From positions 310,001 through 374,000 of the forward strand of contig JANSXA010000003.1 of the NCBI GenBank assembly GCA_024743175.1: a stretch of DNA of 64,000 nucleotides. The letters run 5' to 3'. The DNA is from Pseudomonadaceae bacterium (GTDB lineage Bacteria; Pseudomonadota; Gammaproteobacteria; Pseudomonadales; Azotimanducaceae). Made by a program: the position numbers and the translations under genes. A model generated the notes under the pieces. The model saw only the letters and a list, made by a program, of their open reading frames with translations, did not search any database and was not told the DNA's origin. Shown here piece after piece: positions 17,870 through 25,459 of the stretch. Every line of letters starts with the position of its first letter. The stretch's first letter is position 1.

Positions 17870-19204
17870 CTATAACGCCGCGGCGCGTTCGATGCGCGGA
17901 TAATACAGCGCCAGCAGTATACTGCGGGTGATCATGAATATGCTCATGCCCAGCCAGACTGCGTGATAGGACCAGAGATGGAAAAATCCGACCAGGCTGA
18001 TGGCCCAGACCAGGGCCGAAAGGATCATCGCATTGCGCATTTCGACAATGTGGGTTGTGCCGATGAAGATACCGTCAAACAGAAATGCCCAGACACACAA
18101 CAGAGGGCTGATGATCAGCCAGGGTAGATACGCGGCTGCTGTTTCTCGGACCGGGGCTGAGGTGGTGAGCAGAGCGATAAAAGTCTCACCCAGCAGCCAG
18201 AACATCAAACCGGTAATGGCGGCGATAACAACCGCCCAGATAGCGCAGAACTGTGTGGTCCTGCGTAAGTGGTCAGGCGCACGGCCACCGTAGGCATATC
18301 CTGCCAGTGTTTCGGCGCTGTGCGCAAAGCCATCCAGAGCATAAGTCATGACAAAAAACAGCTGCATGAGCACGCCGTGGGCTGCCAGGGTGACATCGCC
18401 CAGGCCCGTGGCCATTATCGTGCCGATAAAAAAGGGCAGTTGTACAAAAAACGTACGCACCACCAGGTTTGAGCCGATATGGAACAGGGCACGCACCGCA
18501 TCTCCGATCCAGATGTGTACCGGCCAGTTGCCTTGCCATCCGCTGGCACGCAGCGCGCGAGAAACAAATCCTATGCCTGCAGCTGCAGCAAACCATTCAC
18601 TGATGATGGTGCCCATGGCAACCCCGGCAACACCATAGTTGAACACCAGCACCAGCAGGGCGTTGAGCATGATATTCGACAGGTTAAAACCGATACTCAA
18701 CCAGAGCGTGTCACGCATACGTTGCAGGCCAAACAGCATGCCCAGAGTCACCAGGTAAACGAGTAATCCAGGTGCGCCATAAATTCTGATTTCGTAGTAC
18801 ACCCGGGCAAGTTCAGCAACTTCTGTCGAGGCATCAAAAAGCTGGAAGAGCAGCCATTTTAAGGGGATCTGCAACAGCACAATGGCGGCGCCGATGAACA
18901 GGGCAACAGCCCCGGCTCGTAAACCCACGGCAAGCACTTCATTGATATCAGCCCTTCCGTAAGCCTGGGCGGTGAGCCCTGTGGTGCCCATACGCAGAAA
19001 GCCAAATAACCAGTACACCGCGCTGAACAGCGCAGCGCCCATAGTGACCGCCGCGATGAATTTTGGTTCTGGAAAGCGGCCCATAACGGCAACGTCCACC
19101 AGACCAACCAGAGGGATAGTGATATTGGCAAGAATGACCGGCCAGGTCAGTTGCCAGACGCGACGGTGCCAGCCGGCGCGCGTCGTTGGGAAGGTCTGTG
19201 TCAG
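17870..19204 (-). CDS. MATE family (DinF-like) efflux transporter with apparent CTG start
   Basis: The frame gives about 444 residues with a dozen hydrophobic segments. The first in-frame ATG/GTG/TTG is GTG at 19099, which would begin inside TM1; upstream codons in the same frame encode TWPVILANITIPLVGLVD, the conserved start of MATE TM1. No ATG, GTG or TTG occurs between that stretch and the upstream in-frame stop. The best candidate is CTG at 19204, overlapping the RND stop as CTGA, with a GGCGG stretch close upstream. MATE pumps export cationic or hydrophobic compounds with Na+ or H+. It is the last gene of the gntR-MFP-RND operon. Confidence 0.8.
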   Translation of the reverse strand: MTQTFPTTRAGWHRRVWQLTWPVILANITIPLVGLVDVAVMGRFPEPKFIAAVTMGAALFSAVYWLFGFLRMGTTGLTAQAYGRADINEVLAVGLRAGAVALFIGAAIVLLQIPLKWLLFQLFDASTEVAELARVYYEIRIYGAPGLLVYLVTLGMLFGLQRMRDTLWLSIGFNLSNIMLNALLVLVFNYGVAGVAMGTIISEWFAAAAGIGFVSRALRASGWQGNWPVHIWIGDAVRALFHIGSNLVVRTFFVQLPFFIGTIMATGLGDVTLAAHGVLMQLFFVMTYALDGFAHSAETLAGYAYGGRAPDHLRRTTQFCAIWAVVIAAITGLMFWLLGETFIALLTTSAPVRETAAAYLPWLIISPLLCVWAFLFDGIFIGTTHIVEMRNAMILSALVWAISLVGFFHLWSYHAVWLGMSIFMITRSILLALYYPRIERAAAL

Positions 19205-22200
19205 CCGCCTGAGCCAGGTTGTGCGTATGAGTCCTGGCGCACCGGCGCTGGTTTGCGGCCAAGCCAGGCTTTGAAACGCTCAATCTGATGCAGCCAGTCT
19301 TCCACCATCAGATACAGGCACGGTACCAGTAACAAGGTAATGAACGTGGCAAACAGCACGCCCCAGGCCAGAGATACCGCCATGGGTTTGAACGGTGCGG
19401 TTGCCGGTGTTGATGTGGCCATGAGGGGTATCAGGCCAACAAAGGTTGTGACTGACGTCAGCATGATGGGCCGGAAGCGCACCACGCAGGCGGTAGAGAT
19501 CGCTTCAAAAATTTCCTTGCCTTCCCGGCGCAGCCGATTAGCGGCATCCACCAGTACCAGGGATGCGTTTACCACTACCCCGGATAGCGCGACAATACCC
19601 AGCGCAGAGAAAAACATCAATTGTACTTCAAGTAGCCAGTGACCAACAATTGCGCCCACTGCGCCGAAGGGAATCACGCTCATGATCACAAACGGTTGCA
19701 GATAGCTGCGCAGAGGTATGGCCAGCAGGCCATATATAACGACCAGGGAAAACAATGCGCCAACCAGCAGTCCGCCCATCGCGGTACTGCGTTCCTCCTG
19801 TTCGCCGCCCAGTTCGATGTCGATAGCCGGGTAACGCTGCTGAAAATCCGGGATTAACTCTGTGCGGATACTGGCGCTGACTTCCTCAGGTGCAACAGTT
19901 GAGCGATCGACATCCGCGCTCACGGATACAGTGCGACGACCATCAAGGCGATTGATGCTGGAATAACCGCGGCTGATTTCAAAACTGGCAACACTGTAGA
20001 ACGGCACTTCATGGCCATCAGGCGTGCGGATGTACATGTCTTCAAGATTGCCGATGGACTTCCGTTCAGACTCGGGGAAGCGCACCATAACCCGGACGTC
20101 ATCCTGTCCGCGCTGCAGGCGTTGGGCTTCGGATCCGTAAAATGCGCTGCGCACCTGGCCAGCCAGATCAGCCAGAGTGAGCCCGAGATTACGTGCCTCA
20201 GGTAACAGGCTCAGTTGAATCTCCTGTTTGCCCGAGCGGAATGAATCGCGGATATCGAATACGCCGTCGTAACGGGACAGTTCGGACTTAAGTTGTTCAG
20301 CCGCCTCGCGTAGCTCTTCAACATCTTTGCCTTTGAGCTGGTATTCGATGGGTGAACCCGCTGAATAGGTGTCAGCATCGAAGGTTAACTTGACTGCATC
20401 TGACACAGAGCCGACATATTCGCGCCAGCGAGTAACCACGACTTTCGTGCTGATGTTGTTACGCTCAGCCAGCGGCGCAATGTCGATGACAATTTCAGCA
20501 ATGTTGCTGCGTCCCGCAAACGCCGGGCGCCCGGGACCGTTGCGATCCACATTCTGGCCGACGCTTGAGAGAATGTTACGTACCAGCGGCTGACTTAATC
20601 CGTATTCTTCAGTCATATCGTCATTTAAACGCAGTGCCGCTTCTTCAATGCGAGCGGCGGCAGCCAGCGTTGTTTCAGCGGCAATGCCTTCCGGCAGTTC
20701 CAGCCCGGCATAAACCCGGTCACCCTCGATGGCGGGAAAAAACCCAAACACCGCACGCCCGCTGGCAATCAATGACAGCGCCAGAATCAACACGCCCAGG
20801 CCAATGGCTGCACTGGCATAACGCCACACAATGACCTTCTCAACAAAGGGTTGGTAATGATCTGAAGCTATGTTCTGCAGCCAGTTTGCCAGTCCGCCCT
20901 GAAATCGATTCCAGGCAGCGGAAAGACCGGTGGTCGGTTCGCTGTGTTTTCGATGTGCCAGATGGGAAGGCAGAATCAGTTGAGATTCGATAATGCTGCA
21001 GATCAGAGCAAAGATGACAACCCAGCCAATTGGCGAAAAGAACCCAGCCATGCGTCCTTCAACCATAATCAGCGGTAGAAACGCGGCAACGGTGGTCAGC
21101 ACCCCGAAAATAACCGGCACCGATACTTCCCAGGTGCCGTCAACAGCAGCAGTTAATGGCGGTTTACCCAGTTGTTCCTGGGCAAAAATACGCTCGCCAA
21201 CAACAATGGCATCGTCAACCACAATGCCCAGCACCAGAATAAAAGCCATGACGGTCATGGTAGAGATGTTGATGTCGGTGAAAGGCAGGGCAGCCAGTGT
21301 GCCTAACAGGGCAACAGGAATGCCGATCGCCACCCACATGGCAACGCGGAATTTGAGAAACAGGGCGAGAATAACCAGCACCAGGACCAACCCACCACCA
21401 GCGTTTGCCGTCAGAACAGACATCCGTTCCTGCAGATCCAGGGACGTATCTATCCATGTATTCAGATACATACCCTCGGGTACCGGATAATTGTCAACAA
21501 GCTGGCGAACGTCTTCAGCAATTTCAATCAGGTCTTCGCTGCCTACCTGCGAGACGTTCACCACAACACCGCGCTTGCCATTGAAACGAGCCAGCAGATC
21601 ACCTTCTTCAAAAGTATCGCGAACAACACCCAGATCGCGCAGGGTGACACGGGTACCATCCGCACGGGTGAGCACAACAACGTCTTCGAATTCCTGTCCC
21701 CAATAGGCCTGACCGGTGGTGCGTATCAGAATTTCACCGTTCGAGGTCTTGATCGTGCCGCCAGGCATGTCCAGCGAGCTTTGGGCAATCGCGCGGCTGA
21801 CCTGGTCCAGCGTAATGCCGTAACGCCGCAGCTCCTGCTCCGATACTTCTATGGATATTTCATAAGGCCGAATGTATTCAACGGCTACCTGTGAGATCCC
21901 TTCGATTGCGGCGATATCGTCACGCAGCTCCCGGGCCACTTCTTTTAAGGTGCGTTCATCTGTATCACCGGACACCGCGATCTGCACCACACGGCGAGTA
22001 ACCGCGAGCTTCGAGACAATAGGTTTTTCAGTTTCAGCGGGAAAGCTGTTGATGCCGTCAACACGACTTTTAATTTCATTCAGGACAGCCACCTCATCCG
22101 CTTCAGAAAGCAGTTCGGCGGTGACGTTGCAGACACCTTCGGTGGCAGTGGAGCGAAGTTTGTCGATACCTTCCAGCCCTTCAATCGCTTCCTCAACCCG

Positions 22201-22398
22201 AATACAGACGGAGCGTTCCACTTCCACCGGTGCAGCGCCGAGGTACACAACCTGGACGTTAACCACTTTGATGTCGAAGTTCGGGAACTCTTCCTGATTG
22301 GTGGTGATCGCGCCGAATGCGCCGCCCAGCAGCAGCAGGATCATCAGCAGATTAGAAGCAACAGGATTGTGTGCAAACCATCGGATCGCAGTGTACAT
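19201..22398 (-). CDS. RND efflux transporter permease (AcrB/MdtB-like)
   Basis: The protein has 1065 residues, the full size of an RND pump. It begins with IRWFAHNPVASNLLMILLLLG (TM1), has periplasmic porter loops, the TM4 segment LGIVVDDAIVVGE with the proton-relay Asp pair, and a second duplicated half ending with the last TM bundle near MATSTPATAPFKPM. The substrate cannot be read. AAAGGA lies eight bases before the ATG; the adaptor stop lies eleven bases upstream. No TolC-like gene is in the window, so a distant outer-membrane channel is presumed. A FadR-type regulator heads the operon. Confidence 0.92.
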   Translation of the reverse strand: MYTAIRWFAHNPVASNLLMILLLLGGAFGAITTNQEEFPNFDIKVVNVQVVYLGAAPVEVERSVCIRVEEAIEGLEGIDKLRSTATEGVCNVTAELLSEADEVAVLNEIKSRVDGINSFPAETEKPIVSKLAVTRRVVQIAVSGDTDERTLKEVARELRDDIAAIEGISQVAVEYIRPYEISIEVSEQELRRYGITLDQVSRAIAQSSLDMPGGTIKTSNGEILIRTTGQAYWGQEFEDVVVLTRADGTRVTLRDLGVVRDTFEEGDLLARFNGKRGVVVNVSQVGSEDLIEIAEDVRQLVDNYPVPEGMYLNTWIDTSLDLQERMSVLTANAGGGLVLVLVILALFLKFRVAMWVAIGIPVALLGTLAALPFTDINISTMTVMAFILVLGIVVDDAIVVGERIFAQEQLGKPPLTAAVDGTWEVSVPVIFGVLTTVAAFLPLIMVEGRMAGFFSPIGWVVIFALICSIIESQLILPSHLAHRKHSEPTTGLSAAWNRFQGGLANWLQNIASDHYQPFVEKVIVWRYASAAIGLGVLILALSLIASGRAVFGFFPAIEGDRVYAGLELPEGIAAETTLAAAARIEEAALRLNDDMTEEYGLSQPLVRNILSSVGQNVDRNGPGRPAFAGRSNIAEIVIDIAPLAERNNISTKVVVTRWREYVGSVSDAVKLTFDADTYSAGSPIEYQLKGKDVEELREAAEQLKSELSRYDGVFDIRDSFRSGKQEIQLSLLPEARNLGLTLADLAGQVRSAFYGSEAQRLQRGQDDVRVMVRFPESERKSIGNLEDMYIRTPDGHEVPFYSVASFEISRGYSSINRLDGRRTVSVSADVDRSTVAPEEVSASIRTELIPDFQQRYPAIDIELGGEQEERSTAMGGLLVGALFSLVVIYGLLAIPLRSYLQPFVIMSVIPFGAVGAIVGHWLLEVQLMFFSALGIVALSGVVVNASLVLVDAANRLRREGKEIFEAISTACVVRFRPIMLTSVTTFVGLIPLMATSTPATAPFKPMAVSLAWGVLFATFITLLLVPCLYLMVEDWLHQIERFKAWLGRKPAPVRQDSYAQPGSGG

Positions 22399-22409
22399 GG
22401 AGAGGTCCT

Positions 22410-23552
22410 TTATGCGTCTTCGACAATCGGGTTAACTGTCATGCCTTCGATGGCGGTCTGGATAGGGGATAAACACACCCGGTCGCCATTGTTTAAACCG
22501 GACTGCACCAGCACGTTGTCCTGATAAAGGCGCAGCGGCTCAATTGATTTAAAGCGCAACTTATCCTCGGCATCCACAACCAGAACCTGGTTGTTATTAC
22601 GCAGTGCTGAGCGTGGCAGAACAAAGATATCCTCTGCGGACAGACCCTGTATTTCTGCATTCACAAACAGGCCAACGGCAAGCGGCTGCTGGGAGCCATC
22701 GCTCGGTACCCGGGCGACTAACTGCACCATACGGCTGGATATGTCGATTTCCGCTTCGGTGCGGACAATTTTCCCCTGCCAGGTCAGTTCCTGGCCCGCA
22801 TACTCGGTGCGCAGGGTGACATCCGGTTGTTGATCCGGGGGGAGTTCACCGCGCATCATCGGCGGTAAATTCAGGAATGCCAGCTGTCTGTCTGCGATCG
22901 GCAGGCGCACCTCAACAAGATCGCTGGCATACAGCGTCGCGATGGGTGAGCCGCGGGACACAAACTGGCCTATATCTACGTTTTCAGAGCGTACCAGGCC
23001 GGTAAACGGTGCGCGTATTTCGGTGCGGGCAATGTCCTGCTGGGCCTGCTCGAAGCTGACTTTTGCATCCTGCAGCGCGGCCTCAGCCACGCGCAGTGCA
23101 CGCAGCGAGTTTTCCATCTGTGAACGTGCAGCCAGCTGCCGCTCTTCCAGGCTCTTCAGACGCTGATATTCGAAGCTGGCATGCTGCTGCTCGGCTTCTG
23201 CACGTACCAGACTCGCTTTTGCACGATCTTTCATATTCTGATAGTCGGATTTGTCGACCTCAGCAAGCAGTTCACCTTTTTCAAAGTATCCGCCGGCCAC
23301 CAGTTTCGGCGACATCCAGGTGATTCGACCCGATACCTCGGGAATGAGCTGGCTCTCTGTTGAAGGCATGACGCTGCCTTGGGAATGTACTGCCAGTTGT
23401 ACAGATTCAGCCTGTACTTCGCGGATGCGAACTGTTGTAGGTATGGGTGTCTGCGCAGCAGGTTCAAGTACTGGTGCGGTGGCCATCAGCGCCGCCGCGC
23501 CAGCAGCAAAAACAACAATAATTATCAGCGGAATTATGAACGTACGCATCAT
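22410..23552 (-). CDS. RND efflux periplasmic adaptor (membrane fusion protein)
   Basis: The protein has 380 residues: an N-terminal membrane anchor (about 4-26), a barrel-sandwich half (VSGRITWMSPKLVAGGYFEKGELLAEVD), a coiled-coil hairpin with repeated Ala/Glu/Gln heptads (about 105-170), the second sandwich half (IRAPFTGLVRSENVDIGQFVSRG) and the beta-barrel. It links the inner-membrane pump encoded next to an outer-membrane channel. The ATG overlaps the regulator stop by four bases (ATGA), so expression is directly coupled to gntR. Confidence 0.9.
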   Translation of the reverse strand: MMRTFIIPLIIIVVFAAGAAALMATAPVLEPAAQTPIPTTVRIREVQAESVQLAVHSQGSVMPSTESQLIPEVSGRITWMSPKLVAGGYFEKGELLAEVDKSDYQNMKDRAKASLVRAEAEQQHASFEYQRLKSLEERQLAARSQMENSLRALRVAEAALQDAKVSFEQAQQDIARTEIRAPFTGLVRSENVDIGQFVSRGSPIATLYASDLVEVRLPIADRQLAFLNLPPMMRGELPPDQQPDVTLRTEYAGQELTWQGKIVRTEAEIDISSRMVQLVARVPSDGSQQPLAVGLFVNAEIQGLSAEDIFVLPRSALRNNNQVLVVDAEDKLRFKSIEPLRLYQDNVLVQSGLNNGDRVCLSPIQTAIEGMTVNPIVEDA

Positions 23553-24271
23553 GGTGCGAGAGCCTCCTGGGCGACAGCAGCGCGTGCGGTGTCAAACGCA
23601 CGCATCATGGTTTCTTGATTCAAATTAGAAAAATCAGTGAAAGAGTTGCGCACACCTTCCTGGTCGCGCTGTGCCAGCGCGGTATCCAGCTGCAGCGCAA
23701 AATCGCGATAGCGGCTGTTGTCGATCACAGCAAACGGGTGGATTGCAGTCAGGTTCGGGGCCACCTGTTCGAACAGTGTGCGCGCGATCAGTCGTAACGG
23801 CAGATTGCGGCTGGCAGACATGAAAGATTCCATCAGCTCAAAGCGGGCCAGGGTGTGGGCTTCTTTGCTCAGTTCGCCGTGGATGAGCGGTTTGATCAGT
23901 GCTCGGATCGCTGCAATCTCTTCGTCACTGGCCAGTTCCAGAGTCTGCTGGGCGGCCATGCTGACCATGGAGTTGATCACCATGAGAATCTGATCGACCA
24001 GAGTTGGATCAGGCAGATCACCCTGTGCCAGCATATGACCGATGACATCCAGACTGGCATCTTCGGTTTTCTTCACCCGCGCGCCGCCGGGCTGAACTTC
24101 CGCCAGCCCGATCTGCTCGAGTTTTTTCATGGCCTCACGCACGGCGCCGCGATTGGCATCAAATCGTGCGGCCAGATCGCGCTCGGACGGCAGCCTTTCG
24201 GAAACCCGGTAATGCCCGGACAGAATATCCTGAATCAGGCTGCCAGCGATGATGTCGTGTTTACCCGCCAA
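23549..24271 (-). CDS. GntR/FadR-family transcriptional regulator of the efflux operon
   Basis: The protein has 240 residues. N-terminal winged HTH with RLPSERDLAARFDANRGAVREAMKKLEQIGL (given here in pieces: RLPSERDLAARF, then GAVREAMKKLEQIG) is typical FadR-type, followed by an FCD-like helical ligand domain (about 80-225). The start is TTG at 24271; GGAG lies nine bases upstream and no ATG or GTG occurs earlier in the open frame. It leads the MFP-RND-MATE operon and a matching operator lies in its own leader, so it most likely represses itself and the pump until a ligand, perhaps a carboxylate, binds. Confidence 0.85.
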   Translation of the reverse strand: MAGKHDIIAGSLIQDILSGHYRVSERLPSERDLAARFDANRGAVREAMKKLEQIGLAEVQPGGARVKKTEDASLDVIGHMLAQGDLPDPTLVDQILMVINSMVSMAAQQTLELASDEEIAAIRALIKPLIHGELSKEAHTLARFELMESFMSASRNLPLRLIARTLFEQVAPNLTAIHPFAVIDNSRYRDFALQLDTALAQRDQEGVRNSFTDFSNLNQETMMRAFDTARAAVAQEALAP

Positions 24272-24341
24272 CGCAATGTACTCCAGATCTGTTCTGTAGC
24301 CCCTGGCAACCCAGTCGGCTACGAGTTTGGTCTGTCCGAAT

Positions 24342-24352
24342 TGGTCAGACCA
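24342..24352. promoter_or_regulatory. FadR/PdhR-type operator (TGGTCAGACCA)
   Basis: An 11-base perfect inverted repeat, TGGT-CAG-ACCA, fits the FadR-subfamily GntR consensus (TGGTNNNACCA). It lies about 15 bases downstream of the predicted -10 box of the gntR promoter, a position where bound repressor would block initiation or early elongation. A related half-site, TTTGGTC, lies just beside it near 24327-24333. Confidence 0.65.
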
Positions 24353-24366
24353 CTATGGTCAGGGCA

Positions 24367-24394
24367 AGTGTAGTTGGAAATAGATGAACATCAA
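24367..24394 (-). promoter_or_regulatory. Sigma70-like promoter of gntR-MFP-RND-MATE operon
   Basis: On the leftward strand TTGATG (24394-24389) and TACACT (24372-24367) are separated by 16 bases. Each matches four of six consensus positions. The GntR operator follows directly downstream. Confidence 0.55.
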
Positions 24395-24424
24395 GGGTTT
24401 TGTTACGCAAAGTAACGAAATGTG

Positions 24425-24448
24425 CGCCAGGGCACAGTGGCCCTGGCG
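24425..24448 (-). terminator. Hairpin after korB
   Basis: A nine-base perfect stem (CGCCAGGGC with GCCCTGGCG) and six-base loop lies 19 bases past the korB stop. The leftward 3' flank CACATTTCG is only mildly T-rich. A weaker inverted repeat, GTTAC-N5-GTAAC, lies at 24402-24416. Probably ends the korAB transcript before the gntR promoter. Confidence 0.55.
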
Positions 24449-24466
24449 GCAAATGGCAGAGCTGTC

Positions 24467-25459
24467 TTACTTTGGCCGTCGATCCAGCATGTTGCCGGTG
24501 CGCAGCAGTTGTTTCACCTTCTGGCGTCGCTCGTGGGTACGTATCGACCAGTAGCTGTCATCAAAAGCAGCACGTTCCGTGCGCAGGATCACGCCCATAG
24601 CCGTGGGCAGGTGCAGGTTGGCCAACAGTAGCGCCAGCGTAGGATTGGTCTCGTCATGGATCTGGATGTCATCCAGGGTGACACCGTCTACACCAAGCGT
24701 CACGGTCTCCAGACTCAGGGACTTTGTGTTGAGCCTCAAACCCTTGTCATTGTCAGCGCCATACAGCAGAGGCTCACCGTGACGGACATGAATCTGTGTG
24801 TCAGCAGCGGTCTTTTTCGCGGCGACATCGTCAAACACATCTTTGTTGTAAACGATGCAGTTCTGCAGAATCTCAACAAAGCTGCTGCCTTTGTGATTTT
24901 TTGCTTCGTTGAACAGCGAAGGCATGGTTTTCTGATCGATGTCGACACAACGCGCAAAAAACGTTGCACCGGCGCCGATGGCAAATTGACCAGGCGCCAG
25001 CGGTGCTTCTACAGAACCCGCCGGGCTTGTCGGGCTGTGTGTACCCGGTCGTGAGGTGGGCGAGTACTGCCCCTTGGTCAGGCCGTATATCTCATTGTTG
25101 AACAGCAGAATATTCAGATCGATATTGCGACGCAGGGTATGCAGCAGATGGTTACCGCCAATTGAAAGTCCGTCACCATCACCGGTGACAACCCACACTT
25201 CCAGTTCCGGATTAGCCAGCTTTACACCGGTTGCAAATGCTGGTGCACGGCCGTGAATGGTATGGAAACCATACGTATTCACGTAGTAGGGCAGGCGCGA
25301 GGAACAGCCGATGCCGGAGACAAAAACTGTTTTTTCCGGCACCGAGCCACCTTCAGCAAGGGCTTTGTGTACGCTTTTCAGAATGGCGTAGTCGCCGCAG
25401 CCGGGGCACCAGCGAACTTCCTGGTCTGTGGCAAAATCTTTAAAGGTTAATGCATTCAT
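24467..25459 (-). CDS. korB: 2-oxoacid:ferredoxin oxidoreductase, beta subunit (KorB-type)
   Basis: The 330-residue length is normal for the two-subunit KGOR type. WCPGCGDY (17-24) is the typical N-terminal Cys motif that helps hold an Fe-S cluster, and the TPP/Mg site is VVTGDGDGLSIG with NNEIYGLTKGQ downstream. The enzyme oxidatively decarboxylates 2-oxoglutarate (or another 2-oxoacid) to the acyl-CoA and reduces ferredoxin. It overlaps korA by four bases. In aerobes this pair can substitute for or back up the 2-oxoglutarate dehydrogenase complex. 2-oxoglutarate is the likely but unproven substrate. Confidence 0.9.
   Translation of the reverse strand: MNALTFKDFATDQEVRWCPGCGDYAILKSVHKALAEGGSVPEKTVFVSGIGCSSRLPYYVNTYGFHTIHGRAPAFATGVKLANPELEVWVVTGDGDGLSIGGNHLLHTLRRNIDLNILLFNNEIYGLTKGQYSPTSRPGTHSPTSPAGSVEAPLAPGQFAIGAGATFFARCVDIDQKTMPSLFNEAKNHKGSSFVEILQNCIVYNKDVFDDVAAKKTAADTQIHVRHGEPLLYGADNDKGLRLNTKSLSLETVTLGVDGVTLDDIQIHDETNPTLALLLANLHLPTAMGVILRTERAAFDDSYWSIRTHERRQKVKQLLRTGNMLDRRPK

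Noticed and set aside
18948-19283. 111-residue frame overlapping the MATE and RND genes
   Set aside because: It is out of frame with both conserved proteins and has no motif.
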